A stretch of DNA of 64,000 bases from Alphaproteobacteria bacterium (GCA_030750865.1 JASMHE010000006.1:62001-126000), one strand, 5' to 3'; counted from the first letter of the stretch, positions 55,693-64,000 are shown. The notes: generated from the letters alone by a model not told the origin. Numbers and translations: made by a program.

Positions 55693-55932
55693 TCAGTGAA
55701 ATGTTGTCTGCGCCGAACCATGCGCGGCAATTCTCTGCAACGCCTGATCGGACAACCAGCAAACACAGCGATTTTTATTGCGCTTACACGGCAAACGGCG
55801 ATGCTCTAGATCGCCGCGCGCAATGGCTTCGTCCACGCAGGCATCCCCATATTGTGCGCGCAAATCATCTTCATACACCGCCGAAGACGATTCCTCGTAA
55901 TAAGATCGTAAAATATAAAGCTCTTGTAGCAT
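55693..55932 (-). CDS. Small Cys-containing protein (79 aa), possibly Fur-controlled
   Basis: The protein has 79 residues. It starts MLQELYILRSYYEESSSAVYEDDLRAQYGDACVDEAIARGDLEHRRLPC and ends with a Cys-containing segment CVCWLSDQALQRIAAHG, a shape like a small winged-helix or an MTA-type adaptor. GAGGGG lies 13 bp before the ATG. A good Fur-box match (56010-56028) lies about 78 bp upstream on the same side, so iron control is plausible. I do not recognise a family, and the four Cys (31, 50, 56, 58) do not form a standard Fe-S motif. Confidence 0.6.
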   Translation of the reverse strand: MLQELYILRSYYEESSSAVYEDDLRAQYGDACVDEAIARGDLEHRRLPCKRNKNRCVCWLSDQALQRIAAHGSAQTTFH

Positions 55933-56305
55933 GATGATGCAATCCCCTCATTTGCGTCTTGTCACATTATCAATGCCGAACAACCGACTACACTACAACT
56001 GACCGCACTGATAATGAAAATCATTCTCAACTAGAATGCAAAAAAAAGCAATCCCCCGGCGGAAAATTAATCACAGTCCAGACAATGCTACTCAGATCAC
56101 AGGTAGGGAACATAGGTAACTGCACGCAATGTACAAAGGCAACACACAGCCCAACAGAAGCCACGTGCGACATCAGCAGATCATGTGTCATGCGCGGGCG
56201 CAGACCATCGCCCGTCTTGCGTACAGCAAGAACAGGACACGGCAAAGACAGAACATTGGCATCGCGCGGGCATAAACCACCCCGATCAACCGTCCTATGC
56301 GTGCC
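55933..56305. other. Intergenic region with Fur-box match, no gene recognised
   Basis: The segment separates hldE and the small gene, both on the minus strand. It holds a Fur-box-like sequence (56010-56028) and a hairpin with 6 bp arms CGGGCG/CGCCCG (56195-56214, loop 8). A plus-strand frame (55959-56324) runs through it but has poor amino-acid content (Cys/Thr/Arg-rich) and overlaps the hldE end. Confidence 0.55.
56010..56028. promoter_or_regulatory. Fur-box-like site
   Basis: GATAATGAAAATCATTCTC matches the 19-bp Fur consensus GATAATGATAATCATTATC at 17 positions. It is about 78 bp upstream of the 79-aa gene on the minus strand. Alphaproteobacteria may use Irr/Mur/RirA in place of Fur for iron, so the actual regulator is uncertain. 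Confidence 0.55.
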
Positions 56306-57808
56306 TTACGCTTTCATTTTTTGAATGATATTTGTCGTGCTGCGCCCTTCGACCAGCGACATGATAACCACATCACCGCCATAGGCTCTTGCAATCTTGG
56401 CTTCGGGCAACTGGTCTTCCGTATAATCGCCCCCCTTGAAAATTACATCGGGGCGCAATGTATCGATAATCTGACACGGCATATCATTATCGCCATCATC
56501 ATCACCAAACAACACAACCAGATCAACCGACCGCAAGGCGGCCAAGACAGCGGCGCGGTCCCCTTCACTGTTAACCGGACGCGTTTCCCCCTTCAGGCGC
56601 TTTACGCTTTTATCTGTGTTCAGCGCCAATATTAAACGGTCACAATGGGTCTTTGTTTCATCAATATATGTTGTATGCCCCTGATGAATGATATCAAAAC
56701 AGCCATTGGTAAATCCGACACGCAAACCGTCTCTTTGCCAGCCCGCGACAATATCTTTGGCCGCGGCACGAGATACCACGCGCTCTGCCTGTTCGGCCGT
56801 ATCCACATTTTCACTGCTCTGTCTGCCTTCCAGAAAACGCGGCAGTAATTCCGATGCCAGAATCGGCGCTGTGCCAATTTTCGCAACAACGACCGCGCCG
56901 GCTTCATTGGCCAATGTCGCGGCATCATCCAAAGACGCGCCTGTCGCCAGCGCCGCGCCAATGGTCGCAATAACCGTATCACCGGCACCGGACACATCAA
57001 ACACCTCACGCGCTGTTGTTCCCAAATGTGTCGCTTTGTCGGCCTTCTTCTGGATGACACTCATACCGGCTTCGGATCGTGTTGCCACAACGGCCGAAAT
57101 ACCGGCCTTTTTCATCAAGGTGCGCGCGGCCTCTTCAACCGCGGCATCATCTTGTGGCACAGTATAACCGACAGCCTCGCCCAATTCTTTTCTGTTTGGC
57201 GTCACCAAAAACGCGCCTTTATATATTTTGTAATCATTGCCTTTCGGATCGACCAGAACAGGCACGCCCGCCTTTTTCGCAAGCTTCATAAGGTCATTTA
57301 ACAATTTCAGTCCCAGCACGCCTTTGCCGTAATCGGATACGATCACAACATCATGATCTTCCACACGGGATTTCAGCGCCGCCCAAATCTGTTTTTCCGC
57401 ATCATCCGTCAAGGCCGCCGGATTTTCATGATCGACACGCAATAATTGCTGGTTTGACGCCAAATAACGCGTTTTCAGCGTTGTCGGCTTATCCTTCAAG
57501 GCGACCAATCCGTCAACACCGACGCCTTTGGCGCGCAGGATTTCACGCAGTTGATCACCGATATCATCCTGACCGATTGCAGACACCAACGAAACCTGTA
57601 CCTCCAAACCGCATAAATTCGATACAACGTTCCCCGCACCGCCAAGCATGTATGATTCGTTTTTCTGAAATAAAACCGGAACCGGTCCCTCAGGAGAAAT
57701 TCTTTGCACTTCACCATAAACAAAACGGTCTAACATAATGTCCCCGACCACCAGAATCTTGGCATTTTTCATGCGCTTTATGATATCTATCGCATTGTTT
57801 TTCTTCAT
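56306..57808 (-). CDS. hldE: Bifunctional heptose 7-phosphate kinase / heptose 1-phosphate adenylyltransferase
   Basis: The protein has 500 residues. The N-terminal ribokinase-type domain (about 1-325) includes VVGDIMLDRFVYGEV, the AGNVVSNLCGLE segment and DVSGAGDTVIATIG with the catalytic Asp. The C-terminal nucleotidyltransferase (about 350-500) has FTNGCFDIIHQGHTTYI, the HxGH motif. It turns D-glycero-D-manno-heptose 7-phosphate into the bisphosphate and ADP-activates the 1-phosphate for LPS core synthesis. Length and motifs are normal. The start ATG is followed by KKNNAIDIIKRM. Confidence 0.97.
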   Translation of the reverse strand: MKKNNAIDIIKRMKNAKILVVGDIMLDRFVYGEVQRISPEGPVPVLFQKNESYMLGGAGNVVSNLCGLEVQVSLVSAIGQDDIGDQLREILRAKGVGVDGLVALKDKPTTLKTRYLASNQQLLRVDHENPAALTDDAEKQIWAALKSRVEDHDVVIVSDYGKGVLGLKLLNDLMKLAKKAGVPVLVDPKGNDYKIYKGAFLVTPNRKELGEAVGYTVPQDDAAVEEAARTLMKKAGISAVVATRSEAGMSVIQKKADKATHLGTTAREVFDVSGAGDTVIATIGAALATGASLDDAATLANEAGAVVVAKIGTAPILASELLPRFLEGRQSSENVDTAEQAERVVSRAAAKDIVAGWQRDGLRVGFTNGCFDIIHQGHTTYIDETKTHCDRLILALNTDKSVKRLKGETRPVNSEGDRAAVLAALRSVDLVVLFGDDDGDNDMPCQIIDTLRPDVIFKGGDYTEDQLPEAKIARAYGGDVVIMSLVEGRSTTNIIQKMKA

Positions 57809-57863
57809 ATTTCAGTCCATTTTCTGAGAAAAGTTAATCTATTACTTCAATTTTGATCTTTTG

Positions 57864-57877
57864 TTAGGAATTCCTAA
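57864..57877. repeat. 14-bp perfect palindrome between divergent hldE and protease genes
   Basis: TTAGGAATTCCTAA is a perfect palindrome in the AT-rich gap between the two divergent genes, 56 bp before hldE's start. This is a typical location for an operator; the binding protein is unknown. Confidence 0.6.
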
Positions 57878-58043
57878 ATCTTTATACGGTTTAATAGAGA
57901 TATCACGGAAGAACGTGTGTAAACAGTAAATTCATTGGGGGATTATATTTTCGGGATCAAATATTGCAAGTCACGTCTTTAGGGGAAACTGGACAGAATT
58001 GCAATTTCATCCGATATCGGGAATGGGATCTAATAAAGAGAAC

Positions 58044-58970
58044 ATGGGTGTATTGACAACGCTGAAAAAATTACAGGAACGCAACCGCCTCGGCGAATTG
58101 ATGGTTATAAAAGGTGCCCTCAGCACGAAAGACCTGAAAAAAGCGCTCCGCTTACAAAAATCAGATAACAAAAATCTGGGCCGCATTCTGGTGGACCACG
58201 ATTTTGTAACAAAACGTACATTATATAGTGTGCTGTGGCAGCAATGGAGCTTCCGCGCCTTAACGGCAGCCGTCACGTTGCTTTTATCGCTTTCACTACT
58301 CGGAACAAAAACAGCACGCGCCGGAAGCATCAAGGATGTTTCAGCCAAGCTGAGCCTGACATCTGCTGCGAATAACGCTTTTGGTGATTTAAACGCCTAT
58401 CCGGCCCTTTACGGTATGGATGAAAAGAAATCGGGTGACATCTCGCCATTCACAAAATGGAGCAGCATGTTCGAACGGTTCGAGAACGACATTGAAAAGC
58501 GTGGCAACCGCAGCGTTATCCGTGGCTGGCAGGCATCACTGAAGTCTTATCAAGGCCTGCCGATGACCGATATGATTGATCAGGTCAACCGCTTTGTAAA
58601 TGCACAGCCTTACATCACAGATGAAGAAAAATGGGGCAAAAGCGATTACTGGGCAACACCTGTCGAATTTTTCAATAATGGCGGCGACTGCGAAGATTAT
58701 GCCATTGCGAAATACGCATCCCTGCGCGCCCTCGGTGTACCGGAAAACCGGATGAGAGTGGCCATTGTACAGGATTTGAAAAAGAATATTCCGCACGCCC
58801 TGTTGATCGTTTATACGAATAACGGACCGGTTGCACTCGACAACCAAAGCCAGAAAGTCCTTCAGATCGGCAATATCATAAACCGCTATAAACCGATCTT
58901 TTCGATCAACCGGACAGCATGGTGGTTGCACGTCGAATCCAGCAACACAGTGGTTGCATCGGCAAACTAA
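58044..58970 (+). CDS. MshEN-like domain - TM - bacterial transglutaminase-like cysteine protease (LapG/BTLCP-type) fusion
   Basis: With the ATG at 58044 the protein has 308 residues. Residues 15-38 and 44-67 are two 24-residue units separated by exactly 5 residues, with the MshEN pattern R/N-L-G, two hydrophobics, G/D and a final L-x3-L-x2-Q. MshEN domains bind c-di-GMP. A membrane helix (about 72-88) follows. The C-terminal half is the BTLCP domain with catalytic Cys216 (GGDCEDYA), His251 and Asp266, like LapG, which cleaves surface adhesins. The start could also be upstream at 57999. A direct c-di-GMP input to the protease is inference. An intrinsic terminator follows. Confidence 0.8.
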   Translation: MGVLTTLKKLQERNRLGELMVIKGALSTKDLKKALRLQKSDNKNLGRILVDHDFVTKRTLYSVLWQQWSFRALTAAVTLLLSLSLLGTKTARAGSIKDVSAKLSLTSAANNAFGDLNAYPALYGMDEKKSGDISPFTKWSSMFERFENDIEKRGNRSVIRGWQASLKSYQGLPMTDMIDQVNRFVNAQPYITDEEKWGKSDYWATPVEFFNNGGDCEDYAIAKYASLRALGVPENRMRVAIVQDLKKNIPHALLIVYTNNGPVALDNQSQKVLQIGNIINRYKPIFSINRTAWWLHVESSNTVVASAN

Positions 58971-58999
58971 GTTTCAGTCTTCATTTTCGTTGAACAATT

Positions 59000-59034
59000 C
59001 AAACCCTCTGTTGCAGCAGAGGGTTTGGGGTTTT
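59000..59034 (+). terminator. Intrinsic terminator of the protease gene
   Basis: A perfect 11 bp stem CAAACCCTCTG/CAGAGGGTTTG with a 6-nt loop is followed by GGGTTTT. It separates the convergent protease and pyk genes. Confidence 0.9.
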
Positions 59035-59063
59035 GATCGCCTTGATAGATCAGGCCGCTTTCG

Positions 59064-60503
59064 TTAATTCACCCACGCCACGCGCAACAGGTTCGTAGAG
59101 CCCGGTGTACCGAACGGCACGCCGGCCGTTAACACAAGGCGCTGCCCTTTTTCCGCAATACCGTGCTGCAAGACGATTTCTTTCGCGCGCTCCAGCGCAC
59201 CATCTGTGTTATGCACATCTTCGACCAACAGAGAGTACACACCATATGACAATGACATGCGGCGCGCCGTCGCCAGATTATGCGACAAACTCAGGATCGG
59301 TACAGATGGCCGCAAACGTGCCGACCGCAATGTGGTCGAACCGGATGATGTGTAGTTGATAATACAGGCCGCCCCGATATTTTTGGCCACCTCATGCGCC
59401 GCAGCGGAAATCGCATCCGATGCATCTTCTTTAATGCGCAATTCTTCGGCTTCCATTTTTTCAAGATAATGGTCATCTGCTTCCGTGCGATGACAAATCC
59501 GGTCCATAATCGCAACAGCTTCCAGCGGATACGCCCCCGCCGCCGTTTCTGCAGACAACATCACAGAATCTGTGCCGTCATACACAGCTGTCGCAACGTC
59601 GGATGCCTCGGCCCGTGTCGGTGCAGGGCTTTCAATCATGGATTCCAGCATCTGCGTGGCGATGATAATCGGCTTACCGGCCTGACGCACACGCCGGACA
59701 ATTTGTTTTTGCACCGCAGGCACATCTTCGGGCGGAATTTCAACACCCAAATCACCACGTGCCAGCATGATCGCATCCACGTGATCCAGAATTTCGTCAA
59801 ATGTTTCCAGCGCCGCAGGTTTTTCAATCTTGGCAATCAAACCGGCACGGCCAGCAATCAATTTCCGCGCTTCGGCCACATCTTCAGGCCGCTGTACAAA
59901 GCTTTGCGCAATCCAGTCCACACCCATATCAAGCGCGGCGCTCAGATCCTTGCGGTCTTTGTCCGTCAACGCGGCAATCGGCAAGATCACACCGGGCACA
60001 TTCACGCCCTTATTGTTCGATAATTTCTGCCCCGCAACGACCTTTACATCCAGATAATCCGTACCTTTTTCGATGATTTCAACGCGGACCTTCCCATCAT
60101 CAATCAACAGCATATCGCCAACATTCACAGCACCGATAATTTCAGGGTGCGGCAAATTCACACGGGTTTCGTCACCCGGCGTTTCATCCAGATCAAAACG
60201 GATAACCATCCCTTCTTTCAGCGCAATCTTGCCGTCTTTGAAACGGCCGACACGCAACTTCGGTCCCTGCATGTCGGCGACAACACCGATAGAGGCGGAA
60301 AACTCTTTTTCAACCGCTCTGATCATCTCAAGCCGTTTGCGGTGATCGTCATGTGCCCCGTGGCTGAAATTCAAACGGAAATTATCAACACCGGCGACAA
60401 ACAGATCGCGGATCATATCCTTTGTGTCCGACGCAGGACCAAGCGTTGCCAGAATCTTTGTCTGACGCCCGCGTGTAATTGTTTTTGCCTTATCGATAAC
60501 CAT
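59064..60503 (-). CDS. pyk: Pyruvate kinase
   Basis: The protein has 479 residues. It contains ATLGPASDTKDMIRDLF, the NFSHG substrate segment, and the active-site region KIEKPAALETFDEILDHVDAIMLARGDLGVEIP with catalytic Lys and the Mg ligands, plus ATQMLESM and PTRAEASDVA. The C-terminal allosteric domain runs from about residue 350. It converts phosphoenolpyruvate and ADP to pyruvate and ATP. Standard length and organisation. It is divergent from nrdA with a long intergenic region. Confidence 0.97.
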   Translation of the reverse strand: MVIDKAKTITRGRQTKILATLGPASDTKDMIRDLFVAGVDNFRLNFSHGAHDDHRKRLEMIRAVEKEFSASIGVVADMQGPKLRVGRFKDGKIALKEGMVIRFDLDETPGDETRVNLPHPEIIGAVNVGDMLLIDDGKVRVEIIEKGTDYLDVKVVAGQKLSNNKGVNVPGVILPIAALTDKDRKDLSAALDMGVDWIAQSFVQRPEDVAEARKLIAGRAGLIAKIEKPAALETFDEILDHVDAIMLARGDLGVEIPPEDVPAVQKQIVRRVRQAGKPIIIATQMLESMIESPAPTRAEASDVATAVYDGTDSVMLSAETAAGAYPLEAVAIMDRICHRTEADDHYLEKMEAEELRIKEDASDAISAAAHEVAKNIGAACIINYTSSGSTTLRSARLRPSVPILSLSHNLATARRMSLSYGVYSLLVEDVHNTDGALERAKEIVLQHGIAEKGQRLVLTAGVPFGTPGSTNLLRVAWVN

Positions 60504-61052
60504 AACGAAGTTTCCCCTTATTACCGTTTTCTATTATGTCTTTTATTTTATCATCTTACCGTATCATTGATACAGCGCATATTGCACTGCATAAAAATAA
60601 TATGTGCTTATTTATTCAGCATCCGGCGTTTAAAATCAAGCGCCGACAACAGAATTCACGCGATTAATCGATGTTTTTCCATCATCCGCGCCCCCACACC
60701 GTATCCAATCCCCGTCCATTGCACGGAACAAAATCACAGGACACGATGAAAAAGCGTGTCCGTGACGGACTGCCTGCCACCATACCGTCTTCAGATAACG
60801 ACTTTTTCACACGTGGATAAATTTTTTAAAAGTTTGCATCAACGCGCCGTTGTTCAGTACCTTTAACATGTTTCCGTGATGACATTGTGGCGCGCAAGAT
60901 AACAGCCTGACCGATAACAGCCGCCACAGAAAAAGTGACCGTAAAATCACTGCGGGTTGTGTGTGTACACCCTTTCCACGGCCAACAATAACCAAATATC
61001 GTACGTCATATGCGGCGCCTTTTGCTCGCCTGACATTTGAAGGAGTTCGGAC
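60504..61052. other. Intergenic region between divergent pyk and nrdA
   Basis: About 550 bp without a convincing gene. Notable elements are a 7-bp inverted repeat GGACACG/CGTGTCC (60739-60761, loop 9) and AGTGA/TCACT arms at 60934-60951. The nrdA ribosome binding site AAGGAG lies 8 bp before its ATG. No match to a NrdR box (paired ACACWATATNTNGT sites) was found by eye, and no riboswitch or small RNA was recognised. Both promoters must be here. Confidence 0.55.
60739..60761. repeat. Inverted repeat, 7-bp arms
   Basis: GGACACG and CGTGTCC flank a 9-nt loop. No T tract follows, so it is not a terminator; it may be a protein-binding site or 5' leader hairpin. Confidence 0.5.
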
Positions 61053-62888
61053 ATGTTTGATATCGCACAAATGGAACAGGGGAACCGCGTACAGATTGAC
61101 AGATCACAAGACGCCAACCTGACGGAATTCGGCAAGGCGACATTAACAGACCGATATTTACTGCCGGATGAAGATTTTCAGGACTTGTTCGCCCGTGTTG
61201 CGATGTATTACGGCGATGACAGCGGCCATGCCCAGCGCATGTATGACTATATCTCTAAACTCTGGGTAATGCCGTCAACACCCATCCTGTCAAATGGCGG
61301 CACAAACCGCGGTCTGCCGATTTCATGTTTCCTGAACGAAACAAATGACTCGCTCGACGACATCGTCAGTCTTTGGAACGAAAATGTCTGGCTTGCGTCA
61401 CAGGGCGGCGGCATCGGGTCCTATTGGGGCAATGTCCGCTCGATCGGCGAACATGTCGGTCAAAACGGCAAAACATCGGGTGTTATACCGTTTATCCGCG
61501 TGATGGACTCACTGACACTGGCCATTTCACAAGGTTCTCTGCGACGCGGTTCCGCGGCAATTTATCTGCCGATCTGGCATCCAGAAATCGAAGAATTCAT
61601 CGAAATCCGCCGCCCGACAGGCGGTGATCCGAACCGCAAAGCGCTGAACCTGCATCACGGTGTTCTCGTCACCAACCGCTTTATGGAAGCCGTCGAGCAT
61701 GACGAAGAGTGGGCGCTCCGCTCACCGAAAGACAACCAGATCATTGACCGTGTCAGCGCCCGCGACCTCTGGATTCGCCTGTTAACGGCACGCATCGAAC
61801 AAGGCGAGCCGTACATCATCAATATCGACCATGTAAATGATGCCATTCCCGATCATCACAGAATGGCCGGCCTGAACGTGAAAATGTCAAACCTGTGTTC
61901 CGAAATTACATTGCCGACAGGCCGCGATCATCTGGGCAATGACCGCACAGCGGTCTGCTGTCTTGCCTCTTTGAATCTGGAAAAATTCGAACAGTGGCAA
62001 AACCACCCGACCTTTATCGAAGATGTCATGCGCTTTCTGGATAATGTTCTGACGGATTTCATCGAAAAAGCCCCCGATTCAATGGCCCGCGCGAAATATT
62101 CCGCCATGCGCGAACGGTCCGTTGGTCTGGGTGTAATGGGCTTCCACAGCTTCCTGCAATCAAAAATGATCCCGCTGGAAGGCGTCATGGCCAAAGTCTG
62201 GAACCGCCGCATGTTCGAACATATTAAACGCGGCGCTGATGATGCCTCAATCACACTGGCCGCAGAACGTGGCGCATGTCCTGATGCGGCCGATTACGGC
62301 ATCAACGAACGTTTTTCAAACAAAATGGCCATCGCACCGACCGCCTCTATCTCGATCATCTGTGGCGGCGCAAGTCCGGGGATCGAACCGATTGCGGCCA
62401 ATGCCTATACCCATAAAACATTGTCCGGATCATTCCCCGTCAAGAACCGTTATCTGGCCGCCTTGCTGGAAGATAAAGGGCAGAATACCGAAGATGTCTG
62501 GAGTTCGATTTTCACAAATGAAGGCTCCGTCCAGCATCTTGATTTCCTGAACGACGAAGAAAAAGACGTCTTCAAGACCGCGTTCGAAATTGATCAACGC
62601 TGGCTGGTCGAACATGCCGCCGACCGGACACCTTTTGTCTGTCAGGCGCAATCCTTAAACCTTTTCCTGCCTGCCAATATTCACAAGCGTGATCTGCACC
62701 GCATTCACTGGGAAGCATGGGAAAAAGGCGTGAAATCACTCTATTACTGCCGTTCGAAATCCATTCAACGGGCCGAAAGTGATGCAAGCTGGAAACGCAC
62801 CGACATGTCCGCGCCACAACAAGAACAACAGGCAGAAGATGGCACGTCAGGAGATAATAATTACGAAGAATGTCTGGCGTGTCAGTAA
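61053..62888 (+). CDS. nrdA: Class I ribonucleoside-diphosphate reductase alpha subunit (no ATP cone)
   Basis: The protein has 611 residues. It contains PSTPILSNGGTNRGLPISCFLNE with one redox Cys, SQGGGIGSYWGN, SNLCSEITLP with the thiyl-radical Cys, APTASISIICGG, and SLYYCRSKS with the stacked radical-transfer tyrosines. It ends ECLACQ, the C-terminal CxxC that is re-reduced by thioredoxin. The N-terminus starts almost directly with the catalytic domain, so the ATP-cone allosteric domain is missing. It reduces NDPs to dNDPs with a beta subunit (NrdB), which is not encoded next to it. A good AAGGAG site precedes the ATG. Confidence 0.93.
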   Translation: MFDIAQMEQGNRVQIDRSQDANLTEFGKATLTDRYLLPDEDFQDLFARVAMYYGDDSGHAQRMYDYISKLWVMPSTPILSNGGTNRGLPISCFLNETNDSLDDIVSLWNENVWLASQGGGIGSYWGNVRSIGEHVGQNGKTSGVIPFIRVMDSLTLAISQGSLRRGSAAIYLPIWHPEIEEFIEIRRPTGGDPNRKALNLHHGVLVTNRFMEAVEHDEEWALRSPKDNQIIDRVSARDLWIRLLTARIEQGEPYIINIDHVNDAIPDHHRMAGLNVKMSNLCSEITLPTGRDHLGNDRTAVCCLASLNLEKFEQWQNHPTFIEDVMRFLDNVLTDFIEKAPDSMARAKYSAMRERSVGLGVMGFHSFLQSKMIPLEGVMAKVWNRRMFEHIKRGADDASITLAAERGACPDAADYGINERFSNKMAIAPTASISIICGGASPGIEPIAANAYTHKTLSGSFPVKNRYLAALLEDKGQNTEDVWSSIFTNEGSVQHLDFLNDEEKDVFKTAFEIDQRWLVEHAADRTPFVCQAQSLNLFLPANIHKRDLHRIHWEAWEKGVKSLYYCRSKSIQRAESDASWKRTDMSAPQQEQQAEDGTSGDNNYEECLACQ

Positions 62889-62930
62889 AACAGCCCTTAT
62901 CATTCTTTCAACACAACCGGTATCACAATC

Positions 62931-63713
62931 ATGTCTGCATTCCTTTCTATCATCACCGTCACCCGCAACAACAAACAGGGTTTGGCCGAAACCGCAGAAT
63001 CAATCGCGGTGCAAGACAACCAAAGCTATGAATGGATCATTGTTGACGGCAACAGCACCGACGGCAGTATCGCTTATATACAGGATATTCGCGGACAATA
63101 TCCGCGTGTCCATATCATCAGCGAAGACGATAAAGGCATCTATGATGCAATGAACAAAGGCCTGAACAAAGCCAGCGGCGAATATGTGATTTTCATGAAT
63201 GCCGGTGACCAATTCGCATCACATGATGTTATTGCACGCATGGCCGATTGCACCAAAACGCTCGACGGTGTACCCGATCTGATTTACGGCGACTCGCTCG
63301 AACAAATATCACAGGCAAACCGCCGCTGTTTTTATAAAAAAGCCCGCCACCACCGTACCATTCCCTTTGGCATGTTCACCCATCATCAAGCGATGGCCTA
63401 TAAACGTATTTTATGTTCGTCCATGCGGTACGATCAAAATTATGCCATTGCGGCCGATTATAAATTCACACTCTTATTTTGTGAAAATGTCCGCAATATT
63501 CAATATCTCAAACACCCGATTTGTATTTTCGAAGCGGGCGGCATATCACAGCGCCGCACAAAACAGGGCCGCCGCGAACAATTTCTGATTCGCAAAGAAA
63601 CGCAGCGTGTTAATCCGGTGACAAATCTGTTCATTTACACAGGCCAAAGCATCATGATGTTTTTCCGCAAAACAATGCCGTGGCTTTACCATTTGCTGAA
63701 AAAGCGCCGCTAA
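62931..63713 (+). CDS. Family 2 glycosyltransferase
   Basis: The protein has 260 residues. The GT-A fold begins LSIITVTRNNKQGLAETAESI, WIIVDGNSTDGS, ISEDDKGIYDAMNKGLNKASGEYVIFMNAGDQF with the DxD-like acidic pair (GDQ here), and a C-terminal part with two short hydrophobic patches. It is of the WcaA/glycosyltransferase-2 kind that adds a sugar to an LPS or surface glycan on the cytoplasmic side. It starts 42 bp after nrdA. Donor and acceptor are unknown. Confidence 0.88.
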   Translation: MSAFLSIITVTRNNKQGLAETAESIAVQDNQSYEWIIVDGNSTDGSIAYIQDIRGQYPRVHIISEDDKGIYDAMNKGLNKASGEYVIFMNAGDQFASHDVIARMADCTKTLDGVPDLIYGDSLEQISQANRRCFYKKARHHRTIPFGMFTHHQAMAYKRILCSSMRYDQNYAIAADYKFTLLFCENVRNIQYLKHPICIFEAGGISQRRTKQGRREQFLIRKETQRVNPVTNLFIYTGQSIMMFFRKTMPWLYHLLKKRR

Positions 63714-63727
63714 AATCACTGTCGAAA

Positions 63728-64000
63728 TCAATAATGCGCGTAATAATCAAACCGTGATTTCGCCAGCCTGTATCCATCTTTCCCATCCAGAAAGCCACCT
63801 TTCACGATGAAGCTGTGCGCAAACATCACGACACCACGGTAAAATGGCGGCAAGCTACGAAAAACCTCTTTGGCGATTTGCCGTGATGATACCAGATCAC
63901 GCGGCCATGCCTTTTTACGGTCCATACAGCGTTCCCACGCGGCATAGCGCCTGTGCCGCCGTTCCCAGCGTTGCGGATCGGCAAAGGCATGATGATCTAT
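63728..64000 (-). CDS. C-terminal part of a WaaE/KdtX-type family 2 glycosyltransferase (cut by right edge)
   Basis: An open frame enters from the right edge and ends at a TAA at 63728-63730; only the last 90 codons are visible. The visible part reads DHHAFADPQRW, ERRHRRYAAWE, then IVKGGFLDGKDGYRLAKSRFDYYAHY. This HH-F-x-D and GFLDG..G pattern is the C-terminus of LPS-core glucosyltransferases of the WaaE/KdtX kind. The protein start lies outside the window. It is convergent with the glycosyltransferase at 62931. Confidence 0.78.
   Translation of the reverse strand: MDHHAFADPQRWERRHRRYAAWERCMDRKKAWPRDLVSSRQIAKEVFRSLPPFYRGVVMFAHSFIVKGGFLDGKDGYRLAKSRFDYYAHY

Noticed and set aside
55959-56324. 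121-codon plus-strand frame near the Fur box
   Set aside because: Thr/Arg/Cys-rich without domain character, and it overlaps the end of hldE on the other strand.
60504-61052. AdoCbl or other riboswitch upstream of nrdA
   Set aside because: No B12-box-like conserved sequence was seen, and the enzyme is class I rather than B12-dependent.

Overview
The window looks like a chromosomal segment of an alphaproteobacterium of moderate GC. The evidence is the block accB-accC-aat-(small ORF)-DUF2155-mlaD-NDUFA12, a double-length clpA region with clpS, a phasin, a periplasmic M48/TPR protease, an NrdA without an ATP cone, and many ATGA-type gene overlaps. No rRNA, tRNA or CRISPR array was seen. The species cannot be named from the sequence alone.

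Layout. (1) 1-8050 is a lipid locus: a Tam41-like CTP:phosphatidate-type cytidylyltransferase (cut by the left edge), a DAGK-family lipid kinase, a CDP-alcohol phosphotransferase, a metallophosphoesterase, a LicC-like cytidylyltransferase, a DUF2147 protein, a second nucleotidyltransferase, a GNAT-fold protein resembling the bacterial ceramide synthase/YghO family, and a fatty-acid hydroxylase. It runs directly into lptG-lptF and a HIT gene (8098-10916). The best reading is synthesis, head-group activation and export of an unusual membrane lipid, possibly a sphingolipid. (2) 10972-15823 carries a polysaccharide flippase, a CDP-glycerol glycerophosphotransferase-like protein, NhaD and a DMT transporter. 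(3) 15828-26883 is a podovirus (T7-like) late module, almost all on the minus strand: capsid, terminator, tail tubes A and B, a coiled-coil protein, tail spike, TerS/TerL, endolysin and holin. No portal, scaffold, integrase or replication gene is visible. One plus-strand gene with its own terminator interrupts it. (4) 27302-29961 holds a PilZ protein, an exosortase/autoinducer-synthase-like acyltransferase, and an AT-rich pair (sulfotransferase, XRE regulator) that looks acquired. (5) 29975-37842 holds guaA, a duplicated protein with kinase-like motifs, rsmB, small genes, guaB and rlmE. (6) 38381-46339 holds envelope quality control (M48-TPR protease, two DsbA-like proteins), aroQ, accBC, aat, DUF2155, mlaD and NDUFA12. 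(7) 46449-51887 has two tandem ClpA-type unfoldases with clpS; with aat these make up an N-degron pathway. (8) 52130-64000 holds a histone-H1-like phasin, a D,D-carboxypeptidase with a SPOR domain, a lipoprotein, a small gene near a Fur-box match, hldE, an MshEN-TM-transglutaminase-like protease fusion, pyk, nrdA and two glycosyltransferases.

How the genes work together. Much of the window concerns the envelope: lipid and LPS synthesis and export (the lipid locus, LptFG, HldE, MlaD, flippase, glycosyltransferases), periplasmic folding and proteolysis, and c-di-GMP-type surface control (PilZ, MshEN-protease). Housekeeping purine, fatty-acid and RNA-modification genes lie between. Functions were assigned by reading motifs; no database search was run.
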